Counted from the stretch's first letter, positions 24,099 to 32,669 are shown. The stretch: DNA of 64,000 bases from Limnochorda sp. L945t (GCF_035593305.1 NZ_CP141615.1:2387722-2451721); one strand, 5' to 3'. Translations and numbers: made by a program. The notes: generated by a model not told the origin, from the sequence alone.

Positions 24099-25122
24099 GC
24101 TCCGCCCCCTCCCTTCCCCGCGCCCCGAGGGAGGCGACGATGTGCAGCATCCGGCGGATGCGGTGGTCGTACGTGTGCTCGGCGAGGACGCGCCGGCGGG
24201 CGCGCTGGGCCATGGCGCGGCGCAGTTGGGGGCGGCCCAGGTAATGGCGGAGCTTGGCAGCGAGATCCTCGGGGCCACGGAAGACCTCAATCTCTTCCCC
24301 CGGGCGGAAGTAGCGTGGAAGGTCGGCCCGGGTATCGTCCACGAGCTGGAAGGCGCCGCACGCCGCCACGTCGAAGGTGCGGTTGTTGGGGGAGACCGCC
24401 CCCACGTGGGAGGCGTTGAGGTTCTCGGGCAGGTCGTGAGGGCCGGGCAGGCGGTGCACGTTGAGGGTAATGGCTGCCCTCGAGTAGAGGCGAGCTTCCG
24501 CCTCGGGCCGGCCCGTGGGCGGCCGCACGAACCTTCGAAGGCGCGGATCCAGCGCCACGTCCCACCGGTCCCACGGGCCCACGAGCTCTACCCGTAAAGT
24601 CGCGAGCAGGTCCGCCATGGCGTTGAGCAGCCGTACCCGGTGCGGAAAGCCGCTTCCCACGAAGACCACGTCCAGCTCCTCGGGAGGGCCGACCCGCTCG
24701 GGGCGGTAGGTCTGTGGGTCGGTGCACCACGGCAGGTGAACGCCCCGGCCCGGCCCGTAGCGATCGACCGCCATTCTCTCGTTGGTGAAGACCACGTCGA
24801 ACGCACCGGCCCACGCTTCGGGGCGGCGGTCGATGGTGTACGGGTCCTCCGTCACCCACGCCGCCACGACCCGCCCCAGCCGGCGCAGGGAACGGGCCGT
24901 GGCAGCGTCGAGCCGTTCGCCGCCCAGCACCAGCACCAGATCCCAGGGAGCCGGCGCGTCCCACCCATCTCGAGCCGCAAGGCCGTCGAGCAGGATCGCC
25001 GTCGAGGCGCGGGCAGTCATCACGCCCGCCCGGCGCAGTGCCGCCAGCACGGCCCGCTCGAACCCGGCAAACCAGCCGCCGAATCCCGTTCCGATGACGA
25101 GCGCGCGGGGAATGGTTGTCAC
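24037..25122 (-). CDS. CgeB-like glycosyltransferase (third of three)
   Basis: A 361-residue CgeB/DUF3880-type transferase: ALVIGTGFGGWFAGFE, AAWVTEDPYTIDRR, VVFTNERMAVDRYG, LPWCTDPQTYRP, then SPNNRTFDVAACGAFQLVDD and FRPGEEIEVF. It is a paralogue of the gene at 21549-22571. Start GTG 25122 is set by where similarity begins; no strong ribosome-binding site is seen, and the frame stays open to 25293, so the N-terminus is uncertain. Its last 62 bases overlap the methyltransferase gene. It heads a four-gene minus-strand operon. Confidence 0.8.
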   Translation of the reverse strand: MTTIPRALVIGTGFGGWFAGFERAVLAALRRAGVMTARASTAILLDGLAARDGWDAPAPWDLVLVLGGERLDAATARSLRRLGRVVAAWVTEDPYTIDRRPEAWAGAFDVVFTNERMAVDRYGPGRGVHLPWCTDPQTYRPERVGPPEELDVVFVGSGFPHRVRLLNAMADLLATLRVELVGPWDRWDVALDPRLRRFVRPPTGRPEAEARLYSRAAITLNVHRLPGPHDLPENLNASHVGAVSPNNRTFDVAACGAFQLVDDTRADLPRYFRPGEEIEVFRGPEDLAAKLRHYLGRPQLRRAMAQRARRRVLAEHTYDHRIRRMLHIVASLGARGREGAEHADRLELLHGPAGRARAGPR

Positions 25123-25325
25123 CCCGTGCAGGATACGGGGAAGCCGCCAGAGGGGTGCCAGCACCGGAGGGCTGCTCCACGGGAGGCCGGCCGGCGGGTG
25201 CACTGCCAGCGATCTACCCCTGCCGTAGCGCTGGAGGACCGGGATAATCGAACGAGGAACGGGACGTTTCCAATCCGATACCACCCGGCCCACGGGAGGG
25301 GCAACGGAAAGGGGCCCTTCCCGTC

Positions 25326-26057
25326 ATGCGCATGCGCCTTCCCGTGGCGCTCGGCCGGCCGCCGGGCGTCCTCTTGCTGGCAGCCGCCGTATGCCTCGTG
25401 CTCACGGCTCCGGCGCTCGCCGCTACGTGGTCGTCCTCGGGTTCCGGCACGTGGCGTTCCGCGCCCGTGACCTCCTGGCAGCCGTGGAGCTCGTGGTCGT
25501 CGAGCCCTTCCGGCACCTACACGTGGCGGCCCGGCACCGGCTCCGGCTGGTGGACGAGCCGTCCCGGCACCGCCAATCCGGGGACCTGGTATCCCGCTCC
25601 GCAGCCCCCTTCGACCCAGCCGCAGCCCCCTCAGCCGCAACCGCCCCGGCCTCCTGAGTCGTCTCCGGTCGTCGACCCGGCATCGGAAGAGACCCTCGCG
25701 AGCCTGGTCAACCAGGCCCGGGCTGCGAGCGGCCTGGCCCCACTGTCGGTGGATCCCACCCTGCGGGAGCTGGCACGGCGCAAGAGCCTCGACATGATCC
25801 AGCGCAACTACTTCGGCCACGATTCCCCCACCTGGGGCGGGCTCGCGCAGCTGCTCGCCATGGGTAACGTCCACTACATTTACGCAGGCGAGAACCTGGC
25901 CGGAGCGCCCAGCGCCCAGTCGGCTCACCAGAGCCTCATGAACAGCCCCGCCCACCGGGCCAACATCCTCAACGTCCACTACACCCACATGGGCATCGGG
26001 GTCGTCCGTGGAGGCCCGTACGGGCTGATGGTGACCGAACTGTTCGTCGGTCGCTGA
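25326..26057 (+). CDS. Secreted CAP/SCP-domain protein (YkwD-like)
   Basis: A 243-residue exported protein. A signal peptide (residues 1-33, with the hydrophobic core VLLLAAAVCLVLTAPALA) precedes a Ser/Trp/Thr/Pro/Gln-rich low-complexity stretch (34-115) and a C-terminal CAP domain (118-243). CAP hallmarks are LVNQARAASGLAPLSVDPTLRELA, the His in YFGHDSP, the Glu in YAGENLAG, and the HRANILN motif. Similar proteins in Bacilli are associated with spores or the cell envelope; no enzymatic role is established for the family. GAAAGGGG precedes the start. It is divergent from the CgeB-like operon. Confidence 0.88.
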   Translation: MRMRLPVALGRPPGVLLLAAAVCLVLTAPALAATWSSSGSGTWRSAPVTSWQPWSSWSSSPSGTYTWRPGTGSGWWTSRPGTANPGTWYPAPQPPSTQPQPPQPQPPRPPESSPVVDPASEETLASLVNQARAASGLAPLSVDPTLRELARRKSLDMIQRNYFGHDSPTWGGLAQLLAMGNVHYIYAGENLAGAPSAQSAHQSLMNSPAHRANILNVHYTHMGIGVVRGGPYGLMVTELFVGR

Positions 26058-26157
26058 ACATGCGCCGGCCGAAGGAACGATCGAGAAGCCGGCCGCTGCC
26101 CGGTGGAGGAGTCGGTCGGCGCCGGGGAGAACCAACGCCACCGGGGCGGATGACATC

Positions 26158-27057
26158 ATGAAAAGGATGCAGGCCCCGGTCGCCACCTTCTCCATCGTGG
26201 CCGCGGATCCCGGGACGGGCAGCCTGGGGGTCGCGGTGGCCTCCAAGTTCCTGGCCGTGGGGGCCGTGGTGCCATGGGCCAAAGCGGGGGTAGGGGCCAT
26301 CGCCACCCAGGCGTGGGCCAATACCAGCTACGGCCCGGCGGGGCTCGAGCTCCTCGCCGCGGGTCACGACGTGGCCTCGGTCGCCCGGCAGTTGACGGCG
26401 AGCGACGAGGGCCGCGAGCACCGGCAGTTCGGGATCGTGGACGCCCAGGGCCACGCTTTCGCGTACACGGGAGCGCAGTGCCTGGAGTGGGCAGGCGACG
26501 TGACGGGCCCCTACTTCTCCTGCCAGGGTAATATCCTGGCCGGGCCGCAGGTGGTCGAGGCCATGGCCGAGGCGTTCCAGTCGTCGGGTGGCCGGGACCT
26601 GGCCGCCCGGCTGGTGGCGGCGCTATCGGCAGGGCAGCGGGCCGGGGGCGACCGGCGGGGCCGCCAGTCGGCCGCCATCCTCGTGGTGCGGGAGAAGGGC
26701 GGGTACGGCGGCTACACCGACCGGTACATGGACCTCCGGGTCGACGACCACCCGGATCCGGTCGCGGAGCTCGAGCGGCTCGTCCGCCTTTTCCGTCTCT
26801 ACTTCGAGAAGGAAGAGAGGCCGCAGCACGTCGCGCTGGAGGGGGCCGTGCTCCTGGAGGCGCAGCAGGCCCTGGTGCGACTCGGGTGGCTCGGCCAGGC
26901 CACCGGTCGGCTCGACGACGCCACCCGGGAGGCGCTGCGGCAGTTCCACGCGGTGGAAAACTTCGAGGAGCGCGAGGCGCCGCCAGGGCTCATCGACCGG
27001 GTGGTATTGGAGTTCTTGAAGGAGAAGGCCGCAACGGCTCGCACCGGGCAAGCCTGA
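26158..27057 (+). CDS. DUF1028 protein with C-terminal peptidoglycan-binding-like domain
   Basis: A 299-residue protein. Residues 8-215 match DUF1028, an Ntn-hydrolase-like family: ATFSIVAADPGTGSLGVAVASKF, VGAVVPWAKAGVGAIATQA, GYTDRYMDLRVDDHPDPV. Residues about 225-299 resemble the putative peptidoglycan-binding domain often fused to DUF1028 (LLEAQQALVRLGWL, DDATREALRQFHAVENFEER). The conserved Thr near residue 10 is the residue expected as the Ntn nucleophile if the protein is processed, which is not shown. No signal peptide is seen. The biological role is unknown. Confidence 0.85.
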   Translation: MKRMQAPVATFSIVAADPGTGSLGVAVASKFLAVGAVVPWAKAGVGAIATQAWANTSYGPAGLELLAAGHDVASVARQLTASDEGREHRQFGIVDAQGHAFAYTGAQCLEWAGDVTGPYFSCQGNILAGPQVVEAMAEAFQSSGGRDLAARLVAALSAGQRAGGDRRGRQSAAILVVREKGGYGGYTDRYMDLRVDDHPDPVAELERLVRLFRLYFEKEERPQHVALEGAVLLEAQQALVRLGWLGQATGRLDDATREALRQFHAVENFEEREAPPGLIDRVVLEFLKEKAATARTGQA

Positions 27058-27081
27058 AGCCCCGATGCTCCGCAGGCGGTC

Positions 27082-29586
27082 TCAGCTCGCTTGCACGGCC
27101 TGCGCCGGGAAGGCAGGATCTCCTTCACCGGGCTGGCCTGCGTGCAGCAGCAGTACCTGCACGCAAGCCCCGGCCGGAGACGAGAGCATGGCAAGTTGAC
27201 CCGCTTGCTCGACGGCCACGCGGTGGACCTCTTCGGGAGTGCTTTCGGGCTCGACCAGGACCAGGGGCAGCCACGTGGCGCCTCTCGGGGCGAGACGCAC
27301 GGCCACCAGGCCCACCGCCAACGCCGCCGCCAGGCGGCGGCACGAAGCAGTGTCGCGCCAGGCAGGAGGGAAACGCTCCTCGATGCGGCGGATCTCGTCC
27401 GCCACCATCGACCGGACGCTCCGGCTCAGCCCGCCGGCCGCCCTCTGGAGCCAGTCGACCGCCAGGCGGTGAGCCTCGGTTTCCCGGCGAAGCCCTGCGA
27501 GGCGGTCTCGCAAGAAGGCGGCCTCTTCCATGGCCCCGGCCACGCTCCAGACGGGTGACCCGGGCTCGCGCAGCGCGGTTGCCTGTTGGAGAGCCTGGCG
27601 GCGCAGCCGCCAGCGGCGGGCCGACCGCCGTGCCGCATCCCAAAAGCGCGGCCCGGCGGTCTCGAGCCAGCGGGCCAGGCTGGCCGGATCCTGGGCCTGC
27701 TGCACGGACAGGGGTACCGGGCTCAGAGGAGCTGCGGCGAGCACCCACTCCACGAGTTCGTCGGCGACCACGAGCCGGCGTCGCTGCTCCTCCAGCACGG
27801 GCTCGAGGCGCTGGAGCCGGTCGCGGCAGGCGCGCCAGCGGCGGTAAGCTCTGGGCACCTCCTCGTCGTCCATCGACTCCAGCACCGGCGCCAGCCGGCC
27901 GCGAAGCACCGCGAGCTCCTCGTCCACGGCCTGCAGTTCCTGCCGGAGAGCGTCCAGATGGCCGGCGGTGATCCCCTCCGACTCCAGCGCGGCGCGCTCG
28001 CCCTCCAGGCGCTCGAAGGTGGCCAGACCGGCGCGAGCCTCGTCGTAGAGCGTCGAAAGGGCTTGCTCGTCGAGGGCCGGGAGAAGGGTCCGGGCGGCAT
28101 CCTCCAGCTCCTGGATTTCCTGCCGCAGGGATCGGGCATGTACGCGATCCCTGCGAAGCCTGCGCTGCAAGGCCCGTCGCTTCGTCCAGGCCACTCCCGC
28201 CAGAGCGAGAGGCGCGACCGGCGCGAGGAGCGCCGGAGGGCCCGTCCAACCCGCCGGCCCCAACCCGGCCAGGGTCGCGGCCCCCGCCAGAGCCAGCCCG
28301 CCCGAAAAGGAGAGCAGCCCGGCCCAGGCGGTCGAGATCCACCGTATCCGGCGCACCAGGCGGGCGCACGACAGCTCCTGCTCGGCCAGCTCCCGCACGA
28401 GGCCCGAGCGGCGTCGTGCCCGTTGCAGGTGCTCGGCCAGCCGGCCTGCGACCTGCCCCAGATCCATCAGGCGCCACGCGCGCTGCAGCTCCAGCACCTG
28501 CCGGTACCGCTCCTGTGCCTGCCGGAGCTGCTCGACGTACCGGGCCATCCGCAACTCAGCCGGTTGCCGGCGGGCCAGCAGCGCCTCGCGGCGGCGCAAC
28601 AGGCGCTCGCGAAGTTCGCCCCACTGCGCTGCCAGGTGCTGTTCCGAGAGGCCCAGGGCTTCGAAGGCGGCGAACCGGCCGGTCAGGGTCTCGGCCAGCC
28701 GGCGGACAGCCGCTTCGAGCGCGGCCAGTCGCCGGTAGCCCTCCATGAGGCGCCGGCTTTCTTGCAGGAGGCGTTCCACCGCCGCTTCGGGATCGGCTTT
28801 CCAGGGAGACCAGTCCACCTCGGGCAGAGGGGGCGTCGCTGCCTCGTCGGCCGCCAGCTGTTCCCGCAGGGCGGCCTCGACGGACTCTTGCTCCCGGACG
28901 AGCCGCAGCCGCTCTTCGATCGCGGCAAGCCGCCGCGACAGCTGGTACTGCCGGGTCTCCAGCTCTTTCAACCGATCCGAGAGGCGCGCAGCCGCCTCCA
29001 GAAGCCCGTGCCGCCCGGCCCACTCCTGCAGAGCGCGCAGGACGGAGGCCGGGGGGCGAACGTCGCCGCCTTCCCGGGAGGAAAGGGTGGCCATCAAGCG
29101 CCACCACGCTTCGGGCACGCGTACCCCGAGATAGCGCTCCGCGAGCTGCGCCGGCCGCGAGCTCCCTGCCCGCCTGCCTGTGCCCTCGTGACCGGCAAAC
29201 ACCCACTCCCAGCCGTCATCGCCCATGCGGGGGCGCGCACGGGGCGGCCACGGCGGGAAATCGAGCCATTGCACCGGAGGATCGGGGACCCGGGGCCGCC
29301 GCCGGAGGGCCACCGTCCCGCGGGAGAGCTCCCGGTACACCTGGTAGCACCACGAGCCGCTCTCGACAAGCAACAGCGCGGCCGGGGCCGGCCCTCCGCT
29401 CAGGAGCCGTCGTGCACCGGGAACGGGCACCGGGCCGGCCAGGGCCGACGCCACCCCTTCGGCGATGGCGTGGGCTGTCCGGGCCGACCCGCACGCCACC
29501 ACGTTGAGGCCCGCTTCGAGAGCCAGGCGTACGTCGTCCAGCGGACCGAAGCCGCGCAGCCGGAGCGCGCGCACGCAGAAGGTCAT
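27082..29586 (-). CDS. YhaN/SbcC-like coiled-coil protein with degenerate ATPase motifs
   Basis: An 834-residue protein with the architecture of YhaN: an N-terminal ATPase-like head (LRLRGFGPLDDVRL...GLNVV), long coiled coils, two central hydrophobic segments (about residues 416-467) and a C-terminal head. Partner position supports this, since an SbcD/YhaO-like phosphoesterase lies directly upstream with an ATGA overlap. The Walker A loop expected after GLNVV reads ACGSARTAHA (31-40), without GKS/T. The expected Walker B near residue 772 reads LPLVLVEPE, with Val in place of the Mg-binding Asp. No LSGG-like signature is visible. It is probably a non-ATPase or very divergent member. Confidence 0.78.
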   Translation of the reverse strand: MTFCVRALRLRGFGPLDDVRLALEAGLNVVACGSARTAHAIAEGVASALAGPVPVPGARRLLSGGPAPAALLLVESGSWCYQVYRELSRGTVALRRRPRVPDPPVQWLDFPPWPPRARPRMGDDGWEWVFAGHEGTGRRAGSSRPAQLAERYLGVRVPEAWWRLMATLSSREGGDVRPPASVLRALQEWAGRHGLLEAAARLSDRLKELETRQYQLSRRLAAIEERLRLVREQESVEAALREQLAADEAATPPLPEVDWSPWKADPEAAVERLLQESRRLMEGYRRLAALEAAVRRLAETLTGRFAAFEALGLSEQHLAAQWGELRERLLRRREALLARRQPAELRMARYVEQLRQAQERYRQVLELQRAWRLMDLGQVAGRLAEHLQRARRRSGLVRELAEQELSCARLVRRIRWISTAWAGLLSFSGGLALAGAATLAGLGPAGWTGPPALLAPVAPLALAGVAWTKRRALQRRLRRDRVHARSLRQEIQELEDAARTLLPALDEQALSTLYDEARAGLATFERLEGERAALESEGITAGHLDALRQELQAVDEELAVLRGRLAPVLESMDDEEVPRAYRRWRACRDRLQRLEPVLEEQRRRLVVADELVEWVLAAAPLSPVPLSVQQAQDPASLARWLETAGPRFWDAARRSARRWRLRRQALQQATALREPGSPVWSVAGAMEEAAFLRDRLAGLRRETEAHRLAVDWLQRAAGGLSRSVRSMVADEIRRIEERFPPAWRDTASCRRLAAALAVGLVAVRLAPRGATWLPLVLVEPESTPEEVHRVAVEQAGQLAMLSSPAGACVQVLLLHAGQPGEGDPAFPAQAVQAS

Positions 29587-30761
29587 GGGAGCGCGTCTTC
29601 CAGTGCGCCTGCGGCCAGGCGCCAGGCGTCCTGTAGGACGGGGAGGCGATCGGCCGACCCCTTCTCTCGCCACGTCTCCAGAGCGGACGCCGCCAGCCGT
29701 CCCAAGGCGTCCTCCCGGGAGGCGAGCGACGCGAGCCGGCGCTCGTCGACCGGGCAGGTACGATCCTCGATCTCGAGGTAAAAGCAGGCGGGAGCCAGGA
29801 GGGCCTTCAGTTCGCCGGCGTCCAGCGCGGCGCCCACCTCTCCGTCCCCCGTCAGCACGAGGCGCAACACCGGGCGCACGGCTCCGAGCCGGGCCTGCAG
29901 GTGGCTTGCGATGGTTCGTGCAGACGAAAGACCCTGCACCCCTGCCCGGATCGAGACGGAGAGGAGCGGGCGCACGGGGACCGCTTCGCGGCGAAGCCGC
30001 GGGGGCTCGCCCTCCTGCAGGTCGACGACGACGTAGTGCCCGGTGCCGGGATCGTCGAAGGACCGGCCGTCGACCGGGCCCGGGTAGACGGCGAGCGTGC
30101 GCCCGAGGGAGATGGTGAGGTACCGGTGTACGCAGCCCAGGGCCACGTAATCGTAGCCTGCGCCGGCCAGCGCGGCCCCGTCGATCCAGAGAGCGCGGTC
30201 TGAGGCCGGCCCTGCCTCGGGCATGCCCGCCGAAAGGCCGGTGAGCCGTGCGTGGAAGAGCCCCACGTGGATCCCTTCTCTGGCCGAGCGGGGCGGAAGT
30301 TGGGTAATCGGCCGGGATGCGGGCCGCCAGCCTCCCGTGAACGCGGCGCCGTACAGGTACACCTTCTCGCCGCCGACCAGCAGCGGGCCGAAGGCCGAAG
30401 GGTCCGGCTCACGGATCAGGAGCCCGGGCCACTCGCAGCCGTAGCGTCGATAGACGCTCGAGGGGTCGGTCCACTCGTCGTGGCCCCCGGAAACGGTCAC
30501 CACCGCGAGCCCGGCGTCGACGAGGCGACGCAAAGCCGCCATCGTGCGCCACGCCAGGGCCGGCTCGGGATCGGGGCGGTCGAACAGGTCTCCCGCCACC
30601 ACTACGAGGTCCGGACGGCGGGGCTGCTGCAAGGCCCAGCCGACCGCGTGCTCGAGCCTCCGGTCGCGCTCCTCCCGCCAGGCCCCCGCCAGGGAAGCCG
30701 GCAGGAAAGGCGCCGCGTAGCCGAGATGGAGGTCCGCCAGATGCAGCATCCGCACGGGCAT
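29583..30761 (-). CDS. YhaO/SbcD-like metallophosphoesterase with altered metal motifs
   Basis: A 392-residue calcineurin-fold phosphoesterase resembling YhaO and SbcD/Mre11. It keeps ADLHLG (Asp10, His12), AGDLFDRP (57-63) and a His at 170 in GLFHARL. The GNHD motif reads GGHD (92-95), and the usual GHxH motif reads GCVH (209-212), so one metal-binding Asn and one His are missing. In the family, such pairs process DNA ends or branched structures with an ATPase partner. Start ATG 30761 gives the normal length. It is transcribed divergently from the secreted protein at 30897. Confidence 0.82.
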   Translation of the reverse strand: MPVRMLHLADLHLGYAAPFLPASLAGAWREERDRRLEHAVGWALQQPRRPDLVVVAGDLFDRPDPEPALAWRTMAALRRLVDAGLAVVTVSGGHDEWTDPSSVYRRYGCEWPGLLIREPDPSAFGPLLVGGEKVYLYGAAFTGGWRPASRPITQLPPRSAREGIHVGLFHARLTGLSAGMPEAGPASDRALWIDGAALAGAGYDYVALGCVHRYLTISLGRTLAVYPGPVDGRSFDDPGTGHYVVVDLQEGEPPRLRREAVPVRPLLSVSIRAGVQGLSSARTIASHLQARLGAVRPVLRLVLTGDGEVGAALDAGELKALLAPACFYLEIEDRTCPVDERRLASLASREDALGRLAASALETWREKGSADRLPVLQDAWRLAAGALEDALP

Positions 30762-30842
30762 GGCGCTCCACGCCCTTCTCCGGGCGCTTTGCCGGGCAGC
30801 AGCGTAATTGCGCGCGACGGCGACGATTCCTCCCGGACGCTG

Positions 30843-30848
30843 TATAAT
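30843..30848 (+). promoter_or_regulatory. Consensus -10 element upstream of secreted protein gene
   Basis: A perfect TATAAT lies 48 bases before the ATG at 30897. No good -35 hexamer is found 16-18 bases upstream, so it may need an activator or an unusual -35. Confidence 0.45.
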
Positions 30849-30896
30849 GCGGCAGCAAACCACACGGCGGGTAGACCATTCGGGGGCTCGGGACCC

Positions 30897-31586
30897 ATGC
30901 CAGGCGCCGGCGGACGGCGGCAAGGCGCGAAGGGGATGGCCGCGAGATTGCTCGTGCTCGCGCTCACGGGCACGACATGGCTGCTTGCCGTTCCCGGTGC
31001 TCGTGCGGCCGCGGCCTCAGCAGACGACAATGCCCTGGCCGGGCGCCCGGCCGAACCGCCACCCTCCCTGGAAGCCATCATGGACCAGGTGCGCCGGACC
31101 ACCCGCCTCATCGACGCACCTAGCCGCGTCCGCCAGCTGTACCGGGCCCAAGCCTTCGGCCGGACATGGGATTTCGAGGCCTTCGTCACCAAGGAATCCG
31201 ACCGCGTGGTCGTGCAGAGCGAGGATGCTCCCTGGTTCTTGCCGCGCCGCCTCCAGCTGGACGTCGTCCAGGTCGTGGACCTCCTCGACGGGTATCACTT
31301 GCGGCTGGTCCCCGAGCAACCGGTATCCGGCAGTGCGGACCGGTGGGTCATCGAGGGGGTGCCCGCAGCAGGCCGCTCCGGGGCACGGTACGTGCGCTTC
31401 TGGGTCGAACGGGCGACCGGCCTGGTCACCCACCTGGACCTCGCCTACTGGTGGGGCCGACTCATCATCGACCAGGGGTACCAGCGAGTCGGAGCGTACA
31501 CGGTGCTCGATTGGCAGAACGTACGGATCGAGCCGCTGCATGTGCAGGTGTACGTGCGCTACCGGGAGTACCGGTTCGGCTCTTGA
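30897..31586 (+). CDS. Secreted protein, possibly LolA-like fold
   Basis: A 229-residue protein with a signal peptide (core LLVLALTGTTWLLAVPGARA, about residues 18-38) and a mature region rich in beta strands. SLEAIMDQVRRTTRL, FVTKESDRVVVQ, VVDLLDGYHLRLVPE and the closing RVGAYTVLDWQNVRI stretch recall outer-membrane-lipoprotein-sorting (LolA-like) folds, which Gram-positive bacteria use in sigma-regulatory and lipid-binding proteins. I would not assign a function. ATG 30897 has GGGGG ten bases upstream; ATG 30936 (MAARLL) would give a shorter, equally plausible signal peptide. Confidence 0.6.
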   Translation: MPGAGGRRQGAKGMAARLLVLALTGTTWLLAVPGARAAAASADDNALAGRPAEPPPSLEAIMDQVRRTTRLIDAPSRVRQLYRAQAFGRTWDFEAFVTKESDRVVVQSEDAPWFLPRRLQLDVVQVVDLLDGYHLRLVPEQPVSGSADRWVIEGVPAAGRSGARYVRFWVERATGLVTHLDLAYWWGRLIIDQGYQRVGAYTVLDWQNVRIEPLHVQVYVRYREYRFGS

Positions 31587-31637
31587 GGCGGGCGATGGCG
31601 ACGCTCTCCTGCAGGGTGGGGTGGCAACCTCGTTGAA

Positions 31638-31677
31638 ACCCCTTTCGTGGGAGCGGGCCGGCAGGCCGGAAAGGGGT
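31638..31677 (+). promoter_or_regulatory. Leader hairpin masking the ribosome-binding site of the PFK-like gene
   Basis: ACCCCTTTC (31638-31646) is perfectly complementary to GAAAGGGGT (31669-31677). Inside the 22-base loop a second GGCC/GGCC pair (31656-31659, 31664-31667) can form. The 3-prime arm contains the purine-rich ribosome-binding site of the gene starting at 31686, so folding would hide it. Confidence 0.45.
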
Positions 31678-31685
31678 CTATCGGG

Positions 31686-32669
31686 ATGAGCAGGCGGATC
31701 GGTGTCATCGTCGGCGGAGGCGAGTCGAGCGGAGTTCACCCGTTCCTCTGGGGGCTCGCTCTCCACCTGCGTGGCTTGGGGGACGAACTCTGGGGAGTCG
31801 ACGGGGGCTGGGAGGGCCTGGCGGAGGGCGCGCTGCGTCCCCTGTCCGAGGAAGAGATGGCTCCCCGCCTTTTCCAGGGAGGCTCCATGCTCCGTTCCGG
31901 CCGCGCCGCGCCGGTCCCGGAGGCGGTGCTCGACCAGGGTCTGCGTCGCCTCGACGAAGCGCGCATCGACGCGCTCGTGGTCGCGGGAGACCATGCCAGC
32001 ATGGCGGCGGCCTCCAGGATGGCCCGCATGGGGATCCGCGTAGTCGGCGTGCCCCAGACCATCGCCAACGACGTGCCGGGCTCCGAGTCCTCGATCGGCT
32101 ACCCCAGCGCCGTCCAGCGTGGCGTGGAGGTCGCCGGGCCCCTGGCGCTCGAGGCGTGGAGCGAGGGCCGCACCGTCGTCATCGGCACGCCGGCGGTGTC
32201 GACCGGATGGCTACCCTTGGCCATCGCGCTGGACACCTTTGCCGATGCCGTCGTCATCCCCGAGGCGCCCGTCGACCTCGACGTCCTGGCCGCCGCCATG
32301 AAGAGGCGCGCCCCGTCCAGCAGGCGGGGCGTGACGGTGGTGGCAGCGGAAGGGGCGGTGCCCGGTGGGGTGCGGAGGCTGGCCCGAGGTCTCGAGGAGC
32401 GCCTCGGGCGGGAAACCGCCGTCCACGTCCTGGACGATGCCCTGACGCAAGCGGCCCCCTCGGAGCGCGAGTTAATGCACGCGCATCTCATGGCCAGGCG
32501 TACCGCCGAGGTCATCGGGGCCGGACGGTGCGGTGTCGTGGTAGGCTTGCTGGGAGGCCGGCTCGTGGAGGTTCCCCTGGAGCGGGCAGCCCGGGCGCCG
32601 CGGTCCGTCACGCCGGAGTGGCTCCAATTCGCCACACAGAGCGGGCTCGTCCTTCCACAGGCAGCCTGA
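31686..32669 (+). CDS. Phosphofructokinase-family protein with altered active site
   Basis: A 327-residue member of the ATP/PPi-dependent 6-phosphofructokinase fold. Recognisable blocks are IGVIVGGGESSGVHPF (canonical GGDAPGMN), VVAGDHAS (canonical GGDGS), PQTIANDV (canonical PKTIDND), SIGYPSAV, and VIPEAP. The catalytic Asp of TIDND is Ala, the GGDGS Mg/ATP loop has lost its pattern, and the MGR sugar-phosphate motif reads IGTPAVSTGW. The protein probably lacks phosphofructokinase activity or acts on another ligand. The normal pfkA is not in the window. AAAGGGG precedes ATG 31686 and sits in a leader hairpin. Confidence 0.78.
   Translation: MSRRIGVIVGGGESSGVHPFLWGLALHLRGLGDELWGVDGGWEGLAEGALRPLSEEEMAPRLFQGGSMLRSGRAAPVPEAVLDQGLRRLDEARIDALVVAGDHASMAAASRMARMGIRVVGVPQTIANDVPGSESSIGYPSAVQRGVEVAGPLALEAWSEGRTVVIGTPAVSTGWLPLAIALDTFADAVVIPEAPVDLDVLAAAMKRRAPSSRRGVTVVAAEGAVPGGVRRLARGLEERLGRETAVHVLDDALTQAAPSERELMHAHLMARRTAEVIGAGRCGVVVGLLGGRLVEVPLERAARAPRSVTPEWLQFATQSGLVLPQAA

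Noticed and set aside
27082-30761. Calling the YhaN/YhaO-like pair sbcC and sbcD
   Set aside because: The central membrane segments and missing ATPase motifs argue against true SbcC, so no gene symbol was given.
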